Of a stretch of 64,000 bases of DNA, positions 1-9,153 are shown piece by piece. The first letter of the stretch is position 1. Each line of letters starts with the position of its first letter. This DNA is from Bradyrhizobium ontarionense (lineage in GTDB: Bacteria > Pseudomonadota > Alphaproteobacteria > Rhizobiales > Xanthobacteraceae): NCBI RefSeq assembly GCF_021088345.1, contig NZ_CP088156.1:1736001-1800000 (forward strand), read 5' to 3'. Under the pieces are notes generated by a model. The model did no database searches. It was not told the DNA's origin and saw nothing but the letters and a program-made list of their open reading frames with translations. Made by a program: the position numbers and the translations under genes.

Positions 1-473
1 ACTCGAGATCGAACGTCCGCCCCCACGGTGTCGGTTCGTCTCCAGCCGCCCTACAGTGCCCGCGCATAGCGTTGCAGTCGGAACGATCGCGCGGCGAATT
101 TGGTGTTTTATCGGACCATTCTCGTGACGCCACGAAACACGCCTGTGGCGAGGCCGGGGCGACGCACGCTCCAGCCCGAGGTCCGACATCAATATGCCCA
201 GAATGAGGGTCGCCGTCGGCAATGCGCCGTCAGCATGGCTGGAATGGAGCGGGACGTCGGCGAGCGGCCCGAATCTCCGGGCCCGTCATCGCACGTGGTC
301 AACCGGACCCTCGCCTCTCAATTTCGAGGACGATAGGGCTACTGTTCGCCGCCGGCACGTGCGCGCGGAGTTGCAGGATTATCAGCGTCCGGTTAGGCGC
401 ATCCCGCGACCACGGCGATGTCGTCCAGAGGCGTGGCCTTGCCGAGGTGCGTCCTCACCTCCGCGGCCAAACG
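1..473. other. left edge, no gene seen
   Basis: No convincing gene lies between the window edge and the first porin terminator. Open frames here are GC-rich shadows without recognisable protein features. The start of the window may fall in a longer intergenic region whose other side is not visible. Confidence 0.5.
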
Positions 474-503
474 AAAACCCCCGGCAGTTGCCTGCCGGGG
501 GTT
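474..503 (-). terminator. Rho-independent terminator of porin 1
   Basis: An 11-bp perfect stem (arms 476-486 and 493-503, core CCCCCGGCA) with a 6-nt loop is followed on the minus strand by TTTT. It starts about 28 nt past the porin stop codon. The other two porins carry closely similar hairpins. Confidence 0.88.
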
Positions 504-530
504 CGTCAAATCGCCGTCAGGCGATCTGTA

Positions 531-2081
531 TTACCAGTTGCGCTGAGCGCGGATCAGAACCGAGACCGAGTTCTGGTCCTTCAGCTCGTACACAGCCGCC
601 GGCTTCGCCGACGCACCGCCAGCCGCCGCCAGGGTGGCGTTGCCGGTGAACTTCTGGTCGAGGTTGGTCCAGGCCACGTCCGCCGAGAAGGTCAGGTTCT
701 TGACCGGGGTCCAGCGGGTGATCAGGCCCAGCGAGGAGATGTTGAAGTCCGGGTTGCAGCTTGCGACTGCGATACCCAGGCCCGCAACACCAGCGCCGTT
801 GCAGATCAAAGCCTTGGCGTTGCCGTTGTAGCGCAGAGCAGCCCACGACCCGTAGATCGCCGTGTTCCAGTAGGCGTTCCAGTTGTGGGTGTAGCCACCG
901 CGGAAGCCATAGCTCGTGGTCAGCTCCTGAGCGGTGCCGACACCGAACACCGAGTCAGACACGCCAGCGAAGCCGACGCTCTGGTAGGAGCCGTTGCCCG
1001 ATCCGCTGAAGATCTGGTAGGTGGTCGGCACGAGGCTCTGGGCGTTGTAACGGGTTGCACCGTTGGTGTAGACGCCCTGGATGTTGATCGTGTCGCCAGG
1101 TCCGGTCGGGATGTTCTTGATCGACAGAGCCAGCTGACCAGCCCAGCCCCACTTGTCGGACGGATGACCGGAAGTCTCGGCGACGCCGTAGTAGCCGGCG
1201 TGGTTGTCGTGAGCCGCGAACGACGCCTGGAACAGACCCCAAGCCTGGTCGACGCGGACCATGCCGACGACGTCCGGAGCAACTTGGCCGCCGATCGCGT
1301 TGGTGCCGTAGGAGCCACCGAACACACCGGCAGCGGACTGCAGGGCACCCGAGGTGTTCCAGATGTTGGTGGTGTAGTAGGCTGCCTGTTCCTGGGCCGA
1401 GATCGTGGCCGTGATGCCGGAGCCGAAGTCGGCGGTGTAGCTCAGCTGGTTGACGCCGGTGACGGTGCCGCCGCCGCCCCACAGACCGTCGAAGTTGTTG
1501 CCCGGATAGTTGGTCCAGGGCGTGTCGAACTGCGACACGGCCTTACCCATCGTGAAGCCGGCGAACTGGATGAAGGCGTAGTACACACCGAGCGAGCCGC
1601 CGGCGATGCCGTCGTTGCTCAGGCCGTTGACCGAGGTCAGGCCAGCGGTGTTGGCTGCGCCGGTGCCGTAGAAGGTACCGCCGTTGCCGGTGCCGGCATA
1701 GTTGTTGGACGTCCACGAGAAGGTCAGGTCGGCGAAGGTGCGGACCACGCCGTACTCGGTCGCGGTGCGCGTGTCGATGTTCAGGTCTTCACGCGAACGG
1801 GTGTAGAAGTAGTTGCTGTAGCGGTTGTTCAGGCCCGACGGAGGCGTGACAGCGTTGTTGTACGAGCCGTTCGCACCGAACGCCGTTTCAACACGCAGAT
1901 AACCACCGAGCTTGATGCAGGTGTCGGTGCCGGGAATGTAGTAGAAACCCGCACCGTACAGGGAGCAAACCTTCACATACTCGACCGCTTTGGCCTTGAT
2001 CGGAAGGTCGGCCGCCTGAGCCCCGGACATAGCGAGCAGAGCCGCCGCTGAGCCGAGGATAAGGCTCTTAACCGTCTTCAT
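531..2081 (-). CDS. Porin_2 family outer-membrane porin (paralogue 1)
   Basis: A 516-residue general-diffusion porin of the Rhizobiales Porin_2 family, expected to form a trimeric beta-barrel in the outer membrane. A signal peptide ends near AQAADLP (about residue 23). The mature N-terminus has the family hallmark VCSLYGAGFYYIPGTDTC with two cysteines, then IKLGGYLR. The chain ends in ...AQRNW, a terminal aromatic as needed for BAM-dependent assembly. A good ribosome site (GGAGG in the leader) precedes ATG 2081. Paralogues 2 and 3 (4885-6432, 7016-8569) are nearly identical over long blocks; they differ mainly in short stretches likely to be surface loops, for example after TYQIF and around the N-terminal VETAF/ADTIF segment. 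It is monocistronic with its own terminator. Confidence 0.95.
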   Translation of the reverse strand: MKTVKSLILGSAAALLAMSGAQAADLPIKAKAVEYVKVCSLYGAGFYYIPGTDTCIKLGGYLRVETAFGANGSYNNAVTPPSGLNNRYSNYFYTRSREDLNIDTRTATEYGVVRTFADLTFSWTSNNYAGTGNGGTFYGTGAANTAGLTSVNGLSNDGIAGGSLGVYYAFIQFAGFTMGKAVSQFDTPWTNYPGNNFDGLWGGGGTVTGVNQLSYTADFGSGITATISAQEQAAYYTTNIWNTSGALQSAAGVFGGSYGTNAIGGQVAPDVVGMVRVDQAWGLFQASFAAHDNHAGYYGVAETSGHPSDKWGWAGQLALSIKNIPTGPGDTINIQGVYTNGATRYNAQSLVPTTYQIFSGSGNGSYQSVGFAGVSDSVFGVGTAQELTTSYGFRGGYTHNWNAYWNTAIYGSWAALRYNGNAKALICNGAGVAGLGIAVASCNPDFNISSLGLITRWTPVKNLTFSADVAWTNLDQKFTGNATLAAAGGASAKPAAVYELKDQNSVSVLIRAQRNW

Positions 2082-2462
2082 TTAAACCTCCAAGTTGCTC
2101 TTTTGAGAAGAAACGGACCAGGATCCCCCAGGACGATCCGCTTCTTCCGCTCCCGAAAAACCGCTTCAGCCGCTTCGCGCCATCGGACACACCCGCATCA
2201 CGCGAGGGACTTAAGCGAACCACCTGTCACGGGACGATCGAGTAACCCCCCACCGTCACGAGGAACTATGCCTTCGCTCATTCGGTAATCAAAATAGTTT
2301 ATGCAGTCAGGTAATTGAATGAAGCCGAAATGTGTCTTGACGGCAACACCATGGCGGCTCTTTGTGCACCGCGAGGGCGCTCCCGCAGCACCTCCTAGAT
2401 AAGTGATTTTGCTGCAGATTTTTTTACTTTAGGGTCGGCCGCGGAATTGGAACCGTTGAGCA
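2082..2462. promoter_or_regulatory. divergent intergenic region, porin 1 / marR, with porin leader block
   Basis: This stretch separates porin 1 (minus) from the marR-type gene (plus). Positions 2166-2220 hold a block shared with the other two porins (6533-6592 and 8648-8700), with common text CGCTTCGCGC..TCGGACAC and, in copies 1 and 2, CGCGAGGGACTT. It lies about 85 nt upstream of the porin start, so it is either 5' leader or promoter-proximal DNA. The part nearest marR is AT-rich and may hold its promoter; no clear -35/-10 pair stands out. Confidence 0.6.
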
Positions 2463-3002
2463 ATGGCGCCCGCTAAGAACACGTCTGCCGCACCTGTGGA
2501 AGCGGCCGAACGATCACAGATCGTCGAACAACTGCCGAAGAATCGCGACGCCGTCCTCCGCTTCGCCAGGGAAATCGCAACGATCAACGTCCATCTGGAG
2601 GAATTGAGGTACTTCTGGGCCAAGAGAATCGGCATCAGCGGCCCGCAATGGATGATCCTGATGGTGATCTCCGAGCTCGATCAGGGCGAAGGTGTTGCCG
2701 TCAATGCGGCTGCCAAGCGGCTGCACGTGGACCCCTCCTTCGTGACGACGCAATCGAAGCTGCTCGAAAAGAAGGGCTTCATGTACCGCAAGCCGGCACC
2801 TGAAGACGCGCGCGTGGTCCGCATGTCGCTGACCGCCCAGTCGTTGCAGCAGTTCGCCGAACTGGAAGCCCAACAGGCGCAGATCTTCGGCTTCATCTTC
2901 GAAGAATTCGACGGGAGCGAATTGTCCATTTTTACGGACAAGCTGGCTGCGCTCAAGGAACGCTTCGAGAAGGCGAGCGCCCGAGTCTCGCTCGGGATCT
3001 GA
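2463..3002 (+). CDS. MarR-family transcriptional regulator
   Basis: A 179-residue winged-helix regulator of the MarR type. The N-terminal helix carries the segment AREIATINVHLEELRYFWAK. The recognition region GEGVAVNAAAKRLHVDPSFV and the wing EDARVVRMSL are at about residues 75-130, followed by a C-terminal dimerisation helix. It starts at ATG 2463. It is divergent from porin 1 and convergent with the alpha/beta hydrolase gene that ends 22 bp past its stop. MarR proteins usually bind small phenolic or lipophilic ligands; the ligand here is unknown. It could control the porin, itself, or both through the shared intergenic region. Confidence 0.88.
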   Translation: MAPAKNTSAAPVEAAERSQIVEQLPKNRDAVLRFAREIATINVHLEELRYFWAKRIGISGPQWMILMVISELDQGEGVAVNAAAKRLHVDPSFVTTQSKLLEKKGFMYRKPAPEDARVVRMSLTAQSLQQFAELEAQQAQIFGFIFEEFDGSELSIFTDKLAALKERFEKASARVSLGI

Positions 3003-3024
3003 GGCGTCGGTTCGTTGCAGCCCG

Positions 3025-4134
3025 TCAGCTCTGCCGGTTCGGTGCGCCCGCGAGACGCGAGGCGATCCAATCGAATATGAAGGCGTTGGCCTGCGCCTGC
3101 GCTTCGTCCGATGCGCCCTGACAACCCGCGAAAATCTTGAGGGTGACGTCCGGATGCTCGCGCTTCATCTGCGCAACCAGGCGTGTTGCGATATCGGCGC
3201 GCAGCCAGCCCCGGTCCGGAAGCGCAACCAGAATCGGGCACATGATCTGGCGCGCGACGCGGCAATCGCTCGCGCCCGGGAGGCACGCACGCTCGTTCGG
3301 GGTCAATCGGCGCGACAGACAAACGCGCTCATGAATGTCCCACAGCCCGGCATCGCAAACGGCGGCAGCGTAACGCGGGTCGAGAACGATGCCGCGCGCC
3401 ACGAAGGACGAACTCCAATCGTCGGCGAGAACCGCGATCCTGCCGTCATCCACGTCGTCGCGGGCCGAAACATAGTCCATCACACTGGCGATCGCCGATT
3501 CGAGATCATGATGGCCGACGATCTCGTCGAATCGATTGGCCGGACCCGGACCCAGCAGATCCACGACGAGCAACGACAAGCCGCGCTGCGCGGCGTGGCC
3601 CGCAAGCATGAGCAGGGACTTCTCCTTCCGCCGGCCGGGCTCGCAAATGCAGATCACTGTCGGTGCCGGTTCGCGCCGATTGGGCGCCGGCAGGAAGTAA
3701 GCCTCGAGCGGATAGTCGGTTCGCCAGGGGATCGTGACCACCTCTCCCGACCGGACGCCATGATTGAGATAGTCGAGCGCACAATCGCGGATGCCGGCGG
3801 CGACAGCTTGCTGCCGCGCGATGCAACTGTCGAAGGGCGATGCTGCGACATCATAATAATCGACTGCGCGAAGCCATTTGCCCCGCCCGCCTTCCAGAGC
3901 GCCCGCCTCCGCCATTGCGGAAGCGCCGCTCCGCATCGCCTGGGCGCAACGCATCCATTCCCGGTACCAGGACTCCTCGTCGTCACCGTCGATGCGCTGC
4001 GCAACCGCCAGACACTCGGCGAACTCCGCGCCTCCTTCGGGCGTGGTATCCAGCAGACGCGCAAACGCGTCGCACAGGTCTTCCCTTTCGGACCACGGGC
4101 CCAACGCTCTCAGAGAACCTTCCGGCTTCATCAT
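3025..4134 (-). CDS. alpha/beta hydrolase, FrsA/dihydropseudooxynicotine-hydrolase-like, atypical nucleophile elbow
   Basis: A 369-residue protein with a helical N-terminal region (about 1-130) and an alpha/beta-hydrolase core. Core landmarks are PTVICICEPG (159-167), LSLLVVDLLGPG (186-197) and the elbow strand GRIAVLADDWSSS (231-243). In relatives of this cap-plus-core architecture the elbow reads G-x-S-x-G with a serine nucleophile. Here it reads A-D-D-W-S, placing Asp239 followed by Trp, as in epoxide hydrolases and haloalkane dehalogenases. A late PILVALPDRG segment and a C-terminal helix complete the fold. Either the enzyme uses an Asp nucleophile or it is a pseudoenzyme. No substrate can be assigned. 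Convergent with the MarR gene. Confidence 0.72.
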   Translation of the reverse strand: MMKPEGSLRALGPWSEREDLCDAFARLLDTTPEGGAEFAECLAVAQRIDGDDEESWYREWMRCAQAMRSGASAMAEAGALEGGRGKWLRAVDYYDVAASPFDSCIARQQAVAAGIRDCALDYLNHGVRSGEVVTIPWRTDYPLEAYFLPAPNRREPAPTVICICEPGRRKEKSLLMLAGHAAQRGLSLLVVDLLGPGPANRFDEIVGHHDLESAIASVMDYVSARDDVDDGRIAVLADDWSSSFVARGIVLDPRYAAAVCDAGLWDIHERVCLSRRLTPNERACLPGASDCRVARQIMCPILVALPDRGWLRADIATRLVAQMKREHPDVTLKIFAGCQGASDEAQAQANAFIFDWIASRLAGAPNRQS

Positions 4135-4382
4135 TCCGCTTCCTCACCCGCGACGGCTTTTGCATCCGTCATCGAATTGTCAGAGTGACTACCCTGGAAT
4201 TTTCGTCAAGCGAAGTGTGAGGATAATTGATCCGGCCGAGCCGGTTTCGACCGGGCTGGGCTCGAGTCCCGCTCCCCGACATTCGTATCGGTTCGCCGCG
4301 GGTTCTTGTCCGAACGTCAGGGGGGCGGCCGGATCAGGCTCGACCGCGTCGTCCGCGACTGGGAGGCGAGGCCAAAACGAAG

Positions 4383-4412
4383 AAACCTCCAGCGGGGCAT
4401 CGCCGGAGGTTT
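4383..4412 (-). terminator. orphan terminator-like hairpin
   Basis: Arms AAACCTCC (4383-4390) and GGAGGTTT (4405-4412) pair, continued by GCG/CGC with a single mismatch and a 6-nt loop. On the minus strand a T-rich stretch (CTTCGTTTT) follows. No gene ends just before it on either strand. Confidence 0.5.
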
Positions 4413-4830
4413 CGGAGGTTTAACATCAGATCGGTAGGTCTGGATCGTCGGTGCCTTCACTTCAGCATCGGCCAAATCCACAGCGCTCGAAAATTATCTT
4501 ATCAACTCATCTATTTTCAACACCTTTTATAAGAAAGTACCAACATTCTGCCAGGCAATTGAAAAAGCAGGATTTATCGGTGGTGAGCCGGCTCCCCATC
4601 TGTTTCTCCGCACACCGGCGGCGGTCCGCTTGGGACTTCGGGAGCCACCGGAAGCGGCGTGACCGGTCCGGCGCTCATCCATCCCAACCGCCCTGCGCGA
4701 GACACCGCTGCCGCCAGTGTTTCCATTCGACGACGGCTCTCGATGCACTGTCACGCTCCAGCGCACCCGGCGTCGCTGAGCTGGCAACAAGCAGGAACCG
4801 TTCGTGACCAAGTCTGCTTTACCCAAACAA

Positions 4831-4857
4831 AAACCCCCGGCAGTTTCCTGCCGGGGG
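4831..4857 (-). terminator. Rho-independent terminator of porin 2
   Basis: A perfect 10-bp stem CCCCCGGCAG/CTGCCGGGGG (4834-4843, 4848-4857) with loop TTTC is followed on the minus strand by a T run. It is nearly the same stem as at porin 1. Confidence 0.87.
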
Positions 4858-4884
4858 TCGTCGATCCTGGTCAGTCTATCAGGA

Positions 4885-6432
4885 TCAGAAGTTGCGCTGG
4901 GCGCGCAGCATCATCGAGACCGAGTTCTGGTCCTTCAGCTGGTACACAGTCGCCGGCTTCGCCGACGAACCGCTCGCTGCCGGGAGAGTGGCAGTGCCAG
5001 TGAACTTCTGGTCCAGGTTGGTCCAGGCCACGTCGCCCGAGAAGGTCAGGTTCTTGACCGGGGTCCAGCGGGTGATCAGGCCCAGCGAAGAGATGTTGAA
5101 GTCCGGGTTGCAGTTCGCGGCAGTGATGCCGAGACCAGCCACGCCAGCGCCACCGCAGATCAGAGCCTTGGCGTTGCCGTTGTAGCGCAGAGCAGCCCAC
5201 GACCCGTAGATCGCCGTGTTCCAGTTGGCGTTCCAGTTGTGGGTGAAGCCACCACGGAAGCCGTAGCTCGTGGTCAGCTCCTGACCGGTGCCGACGCCGA
5301 ACACCGAGTCAGACACGCCAGCGAAACCGACGCTCTGATAGGCAGTCGAGGAACCACCGAAGATCTGGTAGGTGGTCGGAACGAGGCTCTGGGCGTTGTA
5401 ACGGGTTGCACCGTTGGTGTAGACGCCCTGGATGTTGATCGTGTCGCCGGGGCCGGTCGGGATGTTCTTGATCGACAGAGCCAGCTGACCAGCCCAGCCC
5501 CACTTGTCGGACGGATGACCGGAGGTCTCGGCAACGCCGTAGTAGCCGGCGTGGTTGTCATGCGCCGCGAACGACGCCTGGAACAGACCCCAAGCCTGGT
5601 CGACGCGGACCATGCCGACGATGTCCGGAGCAACCGTGCCACCGATCGAGTTGGTGCCGTAGGAACCGCCGAACACACCGGAGGCCGACTGCAGAGCACC
5701 CGAGGTGTTCCAGATGTTGGTCTGGTAGTACAGCGCCTGCTCCTGGGCCGAGATCGCAGCCGTGATGCCGGAGCCGAAGTCGGCGGTGTAGGTCAGCTGA
5801 TTGACGCCGGTGACGCTGCCGCCGCCGCCCCACAGACCGTCGAAGTTGTTGCCGGGATAGTTGGTCCAGGGCGTGTCGAACTGCGACACGGCCTTACCCA
5901 TCGTGAAGCCGGCGAACTGGATGAAGGCGTAATACACACCGAGCGAACCGCCGGCGATGCCGTCGTTGCTCAGGCCGTTGACCGAGGTCAGGCCAGCGGT
6001 GTTGGCCGCGCCGGTGCCGTAGAAGGTGCCGCCGTTGCCGGTGCCGGCATAGTTGCCCGACGTCCAGGTGTAGGTCAGATCAGCGTAGGTGCGGACCACA
6101 CCGTACTCGGTCGCGGTGCGCGTGTCGATGTTCAGTTCCTGACGCGCGCGGGTGTAGAAGTAGTTGCTGTAGCGGTTCTGCAGGCTCGACGGAGCGGTCA
6201 CGGCGTTGTTGTAGGAGCCGTTGCCGTTGAAGATCGTGTCAGCGCGGAGATAACCACCGAGCTTGATGCAGGTGTCGGTGCCGGGGATGTAGTAGAAACC
6301 CGCACCGTACAGGGAGCAAACCTTCACATACTCGACCGCCTTGGCCTTGATCGGAAGGTCAGCTGCCTGGGCCCCAGACACGGCGACGAGAGCGGCCGCC
6401 GAGCCCAGGACAAGGCTCTTGATCACGTTCAT
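4885..6432 (-). CDS. Porin_2 family outer-membrane porin (paralogue 2)
   Basis: A 515-residue porin paralogue of 531-2081 and 7016-8569. It has a signal peptide ending at AQAADLP, the cysteine-bearing VCSLYGAGFYYIPGTDTC segment, and a terminal ...AQRNF that supplies the aromatic C-terminus for outer-membrane insertion. The most divergent parts are GYLRADTIFNGNGSYNN near the N-terminus, the IFGGSSTAYQS segment, and the C-terminal SVSMMLRAQ. These are candidate extracellular loops or the last strand. The leader AACCTCC (ribosome site on the minus strand) matches porin 1. Expected role: passive uptake of small hydrophilic solutes. Own terminator, monocistronic. Confidence 0.95.
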   Translation of the reverse strand: MNVIKSLVLGSAAALVAVSGAQAADLPIKAKAVEYVKVCSLYGAGFYYIPGTDTCIKLGGYLRADTIFNGNGSYNNAVTAPSSLQNRYSNYFYTRARQELNIDTRTATEYGVVRTYADLTYTWTSGNYAGTGNGGTFYGTGAANTAGLTSVNGLSNDGIAGGSLGVYYAFIQFAGFTMGKAVSQFDTPWTNYPGNNFDGLWGGGGSVTGVNQLTYTADFGSGITAAISAQEQALYYQTNIWNTSGALQSASGVFGGSYGTNSIGGTVAPDIVGMVRVDQAWGLFQASFAAHDNHAGYYGVAETSGHPSDKWGWAGQLALSIKNIPTGPGDTINIQGVYTNGATRYNAQSLVPTTYQIFGGSSTAYQSVGFAGVSDSVFGVGTGQELTTSYGFRGGFTHNWNANWNTAIYGSWAALRYNGNAKALICGGAGVAGLGITAANCNPDFNISSLGLITRWTPVKNLTFSGDVAWTNLDQKFTGTATLPAASGSSAKPATVYQLKDQNSVSMMLRAQRNF

Positions 6433-6952
6433 AATGTTAAACCTCCAAGTTGCTCAATCAGGGAAGGTTCCGACGCCGCCAGGTGCGAGACACCCTTGAG
6501 GTTGGTACCCTGATCCCTCTTCGACCCGTCACTCAGCCGCTTCGCGCTATCGGACACACCCGCATAAACGCGAGGGACTTGAGCGAACGACCTAAACGGG
6601 ACGACGCAGGGATGCCCCCCTTCGTCGTGGAGGCAGAATTACTGAAGGCCTTTGCACACGCAACAAAGGAACCATCATTGCGGCGGCCAGCAGGCGCCTT
6701 TTTGGATCGGTGTTGCAGAAAAGGCACGGGAGTGCGGCGCACCAACACGACCCAAGCAGCTGTTATATTTGATATTTTTCCACAACAGGCATCGGAGATG
6801 CTGATAGTGTGGCCGACACGCTCGACAGGAGTGCGCCGCAACTCGGGCGCCGGATCGCCCAATCCTGGCAGGCTCCGGAGCGGCATCCGGCGAGAATCGA
6901 CACAGCCGCTCTCGGCGCTTCATCCGACCGACGACCTCGGGGCATCCACGAG
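6433..6952. promoter_or_regulatory. upstream region of porin 2 with the shared leader block
   Basis: There is no gene here. Positions 6533-6592 repeat the block seen upstream of porins 1 and 3, about 100 nt before the start codon. An AT-rich patch at about 6755-6785 (text GTTATATTTGATATTTTTCC) is the likeliest promoter zone on the minus strand, but I cannot fit a convincing -35/-10 spacing. Confidence 0.55.
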
Positions 6953-6980
6953 AAAAGGTCCGGCAGTCGCCTGCCGGACC
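6953..6980 (-). terminator. Rho-independent terminator of porin 3
   Basis: A perfect 10-bp stem GGTCCGGCAG/CTGCCGGACC (6957-6966, 6971-6980) with a 4-nt loop is followed on the minus strand by TTTTCT. It keeps the GGCAG core of the other two porin terminators, but the stem base has changed in a compensated way. Confidence 0.87.
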
Positions 6981-7015
6981 CCATAACTGTCAGGATGGTT
7001 CCGAACGTCTCGGTC

Positions 7016-8569
7016 TTACCAGTTACGCTGAGCGCGGATCAGCAGCGAAACCGCATTCTGGTCCTTCAGCTCGTACACAGCCGCCGGCTTCGCTGACGAA
7101 CCGCCTGCCGCAGGCAGAGTGGCTGTGCCGGTGAACTTCTGGTCGAGGTTGGTCCAGGCCACGTCCGCCGAGAAGGTCAGGTTCTTGACCGGGGTCCAGC
7201 GGGTGATCAGGCCCAGCGAGGAGATGTTGAAGTCCGGGTTGCAGCTCGCGACTGCGATACCCAGGCCCGCGACACCAGCGCCGTTGCAGATCAGAGCCTT
7301 GGCGTTGCCATTGTAGCGCAGAGCAGCCCACGATCCGTAGATCGCCGTGTTCCAGTAGGCATTCCAGTTGTGGGTGTAGGCGCCACGGAAGCCGTAGCTG
7401 GTGGTCAGCTCCTGAGCGGTGCCGACGCCGAACACCGAGTCGGACGCGCCGGCGAAACCGACGCTCTGATAGGCACCCGCGAGACCCGAACCGCCGAACA
7501 GCTGGTAGGTGATCGGCGCGAGGCTCTGGGCGTTGTAACGGGTTGCACCGTTGGTGTAGACGCCCTGGATGTTGATCACGTCACCGGGGCCGGTCGGGAT
7601 GTTCTTGATCGACAGAGCCAGCTGCCCAGCCCAGCCCCATTTGTCGGACGGATGACCGGAGGTCTCGGCGACGCCGTAGTAGCCGGCATGGTTGTCGTGC
7701 GCGGCGAACGACGCCTGGAACAGACCCCAGGCCTGGTCGACGCGGACCATACCAACGACGTCCGGAGCCACCGTGCCGCCGATCGCGTTGGTGCCGTAGG
7801 TTCCGCCGAACACGTTGGAGGCGGTCTGCAGCGCACCCGAGGTGTTCCAGATGTTGGTCTGGTAGTACAGCGCCTGCTCCTGGGCCGAGATCGAAGCCGT
7901 GATGCCGGAGCCGAAGTCGGCGGTGTAGGTCAGCTGGTTGACGCCGGTGACGGTGCCGCCGCCGCCCCACAGACCGTCGAAGTTGTTGCCGGGATAGTTG
8001 GTCCAGGGCGTGTCGAACTGCGACACGGCCTTACCCATCGTGAAGCCGGCGAACTGGATGAAGGCGTAGTACACACCGAGCGAGCCGCCGGCGATGCCGT
8101 CGTTGCTCAAGGCATTCACCGAGGTCAGGCCGGCGGTGTTGGCCGCGCCGGTGCCGTAGAAGGTGCCGCCGTTGCCGGTACCGGCGTAATTGCCCGAGGT
8201 CCAGGTAAAGACCGCGTCGAAGTAGGTGCGGACCACGCCATACTCGGTCGCGGTGCGCGTGTCGATGTTCAGGTCTTCACGCGAGCGGGTGTAGAAGTAG
8301 TTGCTGTAGCGGTTGTGCAGGCCCGACGGAGCGCTGATGGCGTTGTTGTAGAAGCCGTTCGCGTTGAAGGCCGTTTCAACCCGCATATAACCACCGAGCT
8401 TGATGCAGGTGTCGGTGCCGGGGATGTAATAGAAACCCGCACCATACAGGGAGCAGACCTTCACATACTCGACCGCCTTGGCCTTGATGGGCAGATCAGC
8501 CGCTTGAGCGCCGGACATGGCGACCAGCGCCGCCGCCGAGCCCAGGACAAGACTCTTGATGATATTCAT
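7016..8569 (-). CDS. Porin_2 family outer-membrane porin (paralogue 3)
   Basis: A 517-residue third paralogue in the cluster, with the same signal peptide/AQAADLP junction, paired N-terminal cysteines (VCSLYGAGFYYIPGTDTC) and C-terminal ...AQRNW. It differs from the others at the FNANGFYNNAISAPSGLHN segment, at the TYFDAVFTWTS strand and by a two-residue longer loop at FGGSGLAGAYQS. The three genes look like products of tandem duplication with later exchange, since variable patches sit between near-identical blocks. The start ATG 8569 is preceded by GGAGG on the minus strand. Confidence 0.95.
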   Translation of the reverse strand: MNIIKSLVLGSAAALVAMSGAQAADLPIKAKAVEYVKVCSLYGAGFYYIPGTDTCIKLGGYMRVETAFNANGFYNNAISAPSGLHNRYSNYFYTRSREDLNIDTRTATEYGVVRTYFDAVFTWTSGNYAGTGNGGTFYGTGAANTAGLTSVNALSNDGIAGGSLGVYYAFIQFAGFTMGKAVSQFDTPWTNYPGNNFDGLWGGGGTVTGVNQLTYTADFGSGITASISAQEQALYYQTNIWNTSGALQTASNVFGGTYGTNAIGGTVAPDVVGMVRVDQAWGLFQASFAAHDNHAGYYGVAETSGHPSDKWGWAGQLALSIKNIPTGPGDVINIQGVYTNGATRYNAQSLAPITYQLFGGSGLAGAYQSVGFAGASDSVFGVGTAQELTTSYGFRGAYTHNWNAYWNTAIYGSWAALRYNGNAKALICNGAGVAGLGIAVASCNPDFNISSLGLITRWTPVKNLTFSADVAWTNLDQKFTGTATLPAAGGSSAKPAAVYELKDQNAVSLLIRAQRNW

Positions 8570-9153
8570 GAAGTAAAACCTCCGGGTTTGTCAGTCAGGG
8601 GGAGGCTCCGCTTCTGGTCGGCCCTGGTCCCCGCTCGTTCCCGTCGCTCAGTCGCTTCGCGCTTTCGGACACGGCGTCCTAACGCAAGGCACTCGGGCGC
8701 ACGACACAGACGGGACAACGGAGGACTTCCCCCGTCGCCGGGACAATGATCATCGAACCCCGACTCCCCACAACCGGGAGAACACGGGCCATGCAACCAT
8801 TGAGGGCAATTCTCTCCCGCTGTTGCAAAAAGCACGCAATGGTATTTCGATGGATATGGAACGGTCGTGGCCCCCTGCCCGGCCCCTCGAGGCGCTGTGG
8901 CAAGAACGCAGCAAAGCCAATGGTGCCGCCGCCAAATCCGGCATCCCTTCTCAATATATGCGCGGATGGCGGGTACCGCCTTGCTCTCGCCGAGCTGCCG
9001 TCTCAAGTCCGAATCCCGCCCCTCCTTCCTTGCAAGACGCCGGAATGAGGCCCATGACCTCCGCTTGGCGCCCCCTCCCGCCTGTGAGGATTTCAAATCG
9101 CCTGCAATCTGCCGCTTGCGGCTTCGCGCGACGTCGGGCATACCGACCGGGCC
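8570..9153. promoter_or_regulatory. upstream region of porin 3 with the shared leader block; no other gene seen
   Basis: Positions 8648-8700 carry the most diverged copy of the porin leader block, about 79 nt upstream of the start. The rest, up to the tRNA, has no recognisable gene. A 320-codon open frame reads through the tRNA and porin leader and is rejected. Confidence 0.5.

Larger units (their letters stand above)
4135..4884. other. intergenic region between hydrolase and porin 2
   Basis: I see no credible gene in these 750 bases. They contain an orphan terminator-like hairpin (4383-4412), an AT-rich patch at about 4490-4560, and the porin 2 terminator (4831-4857). The hairpin without a visible gene upstream of it suggests a lost or unrecognised small transcript. 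Confidence 0.5.

Noticed and set aside
222..2051. Long open frame opposite porin 1 (609 codons)
   Set aside because: Antisense shadow of a GC-biased gene; low-complexity Val/Gly/Arg product without motifs. The same occurs opposite porins 2 (4804-6513) and 3 (7370-8749).
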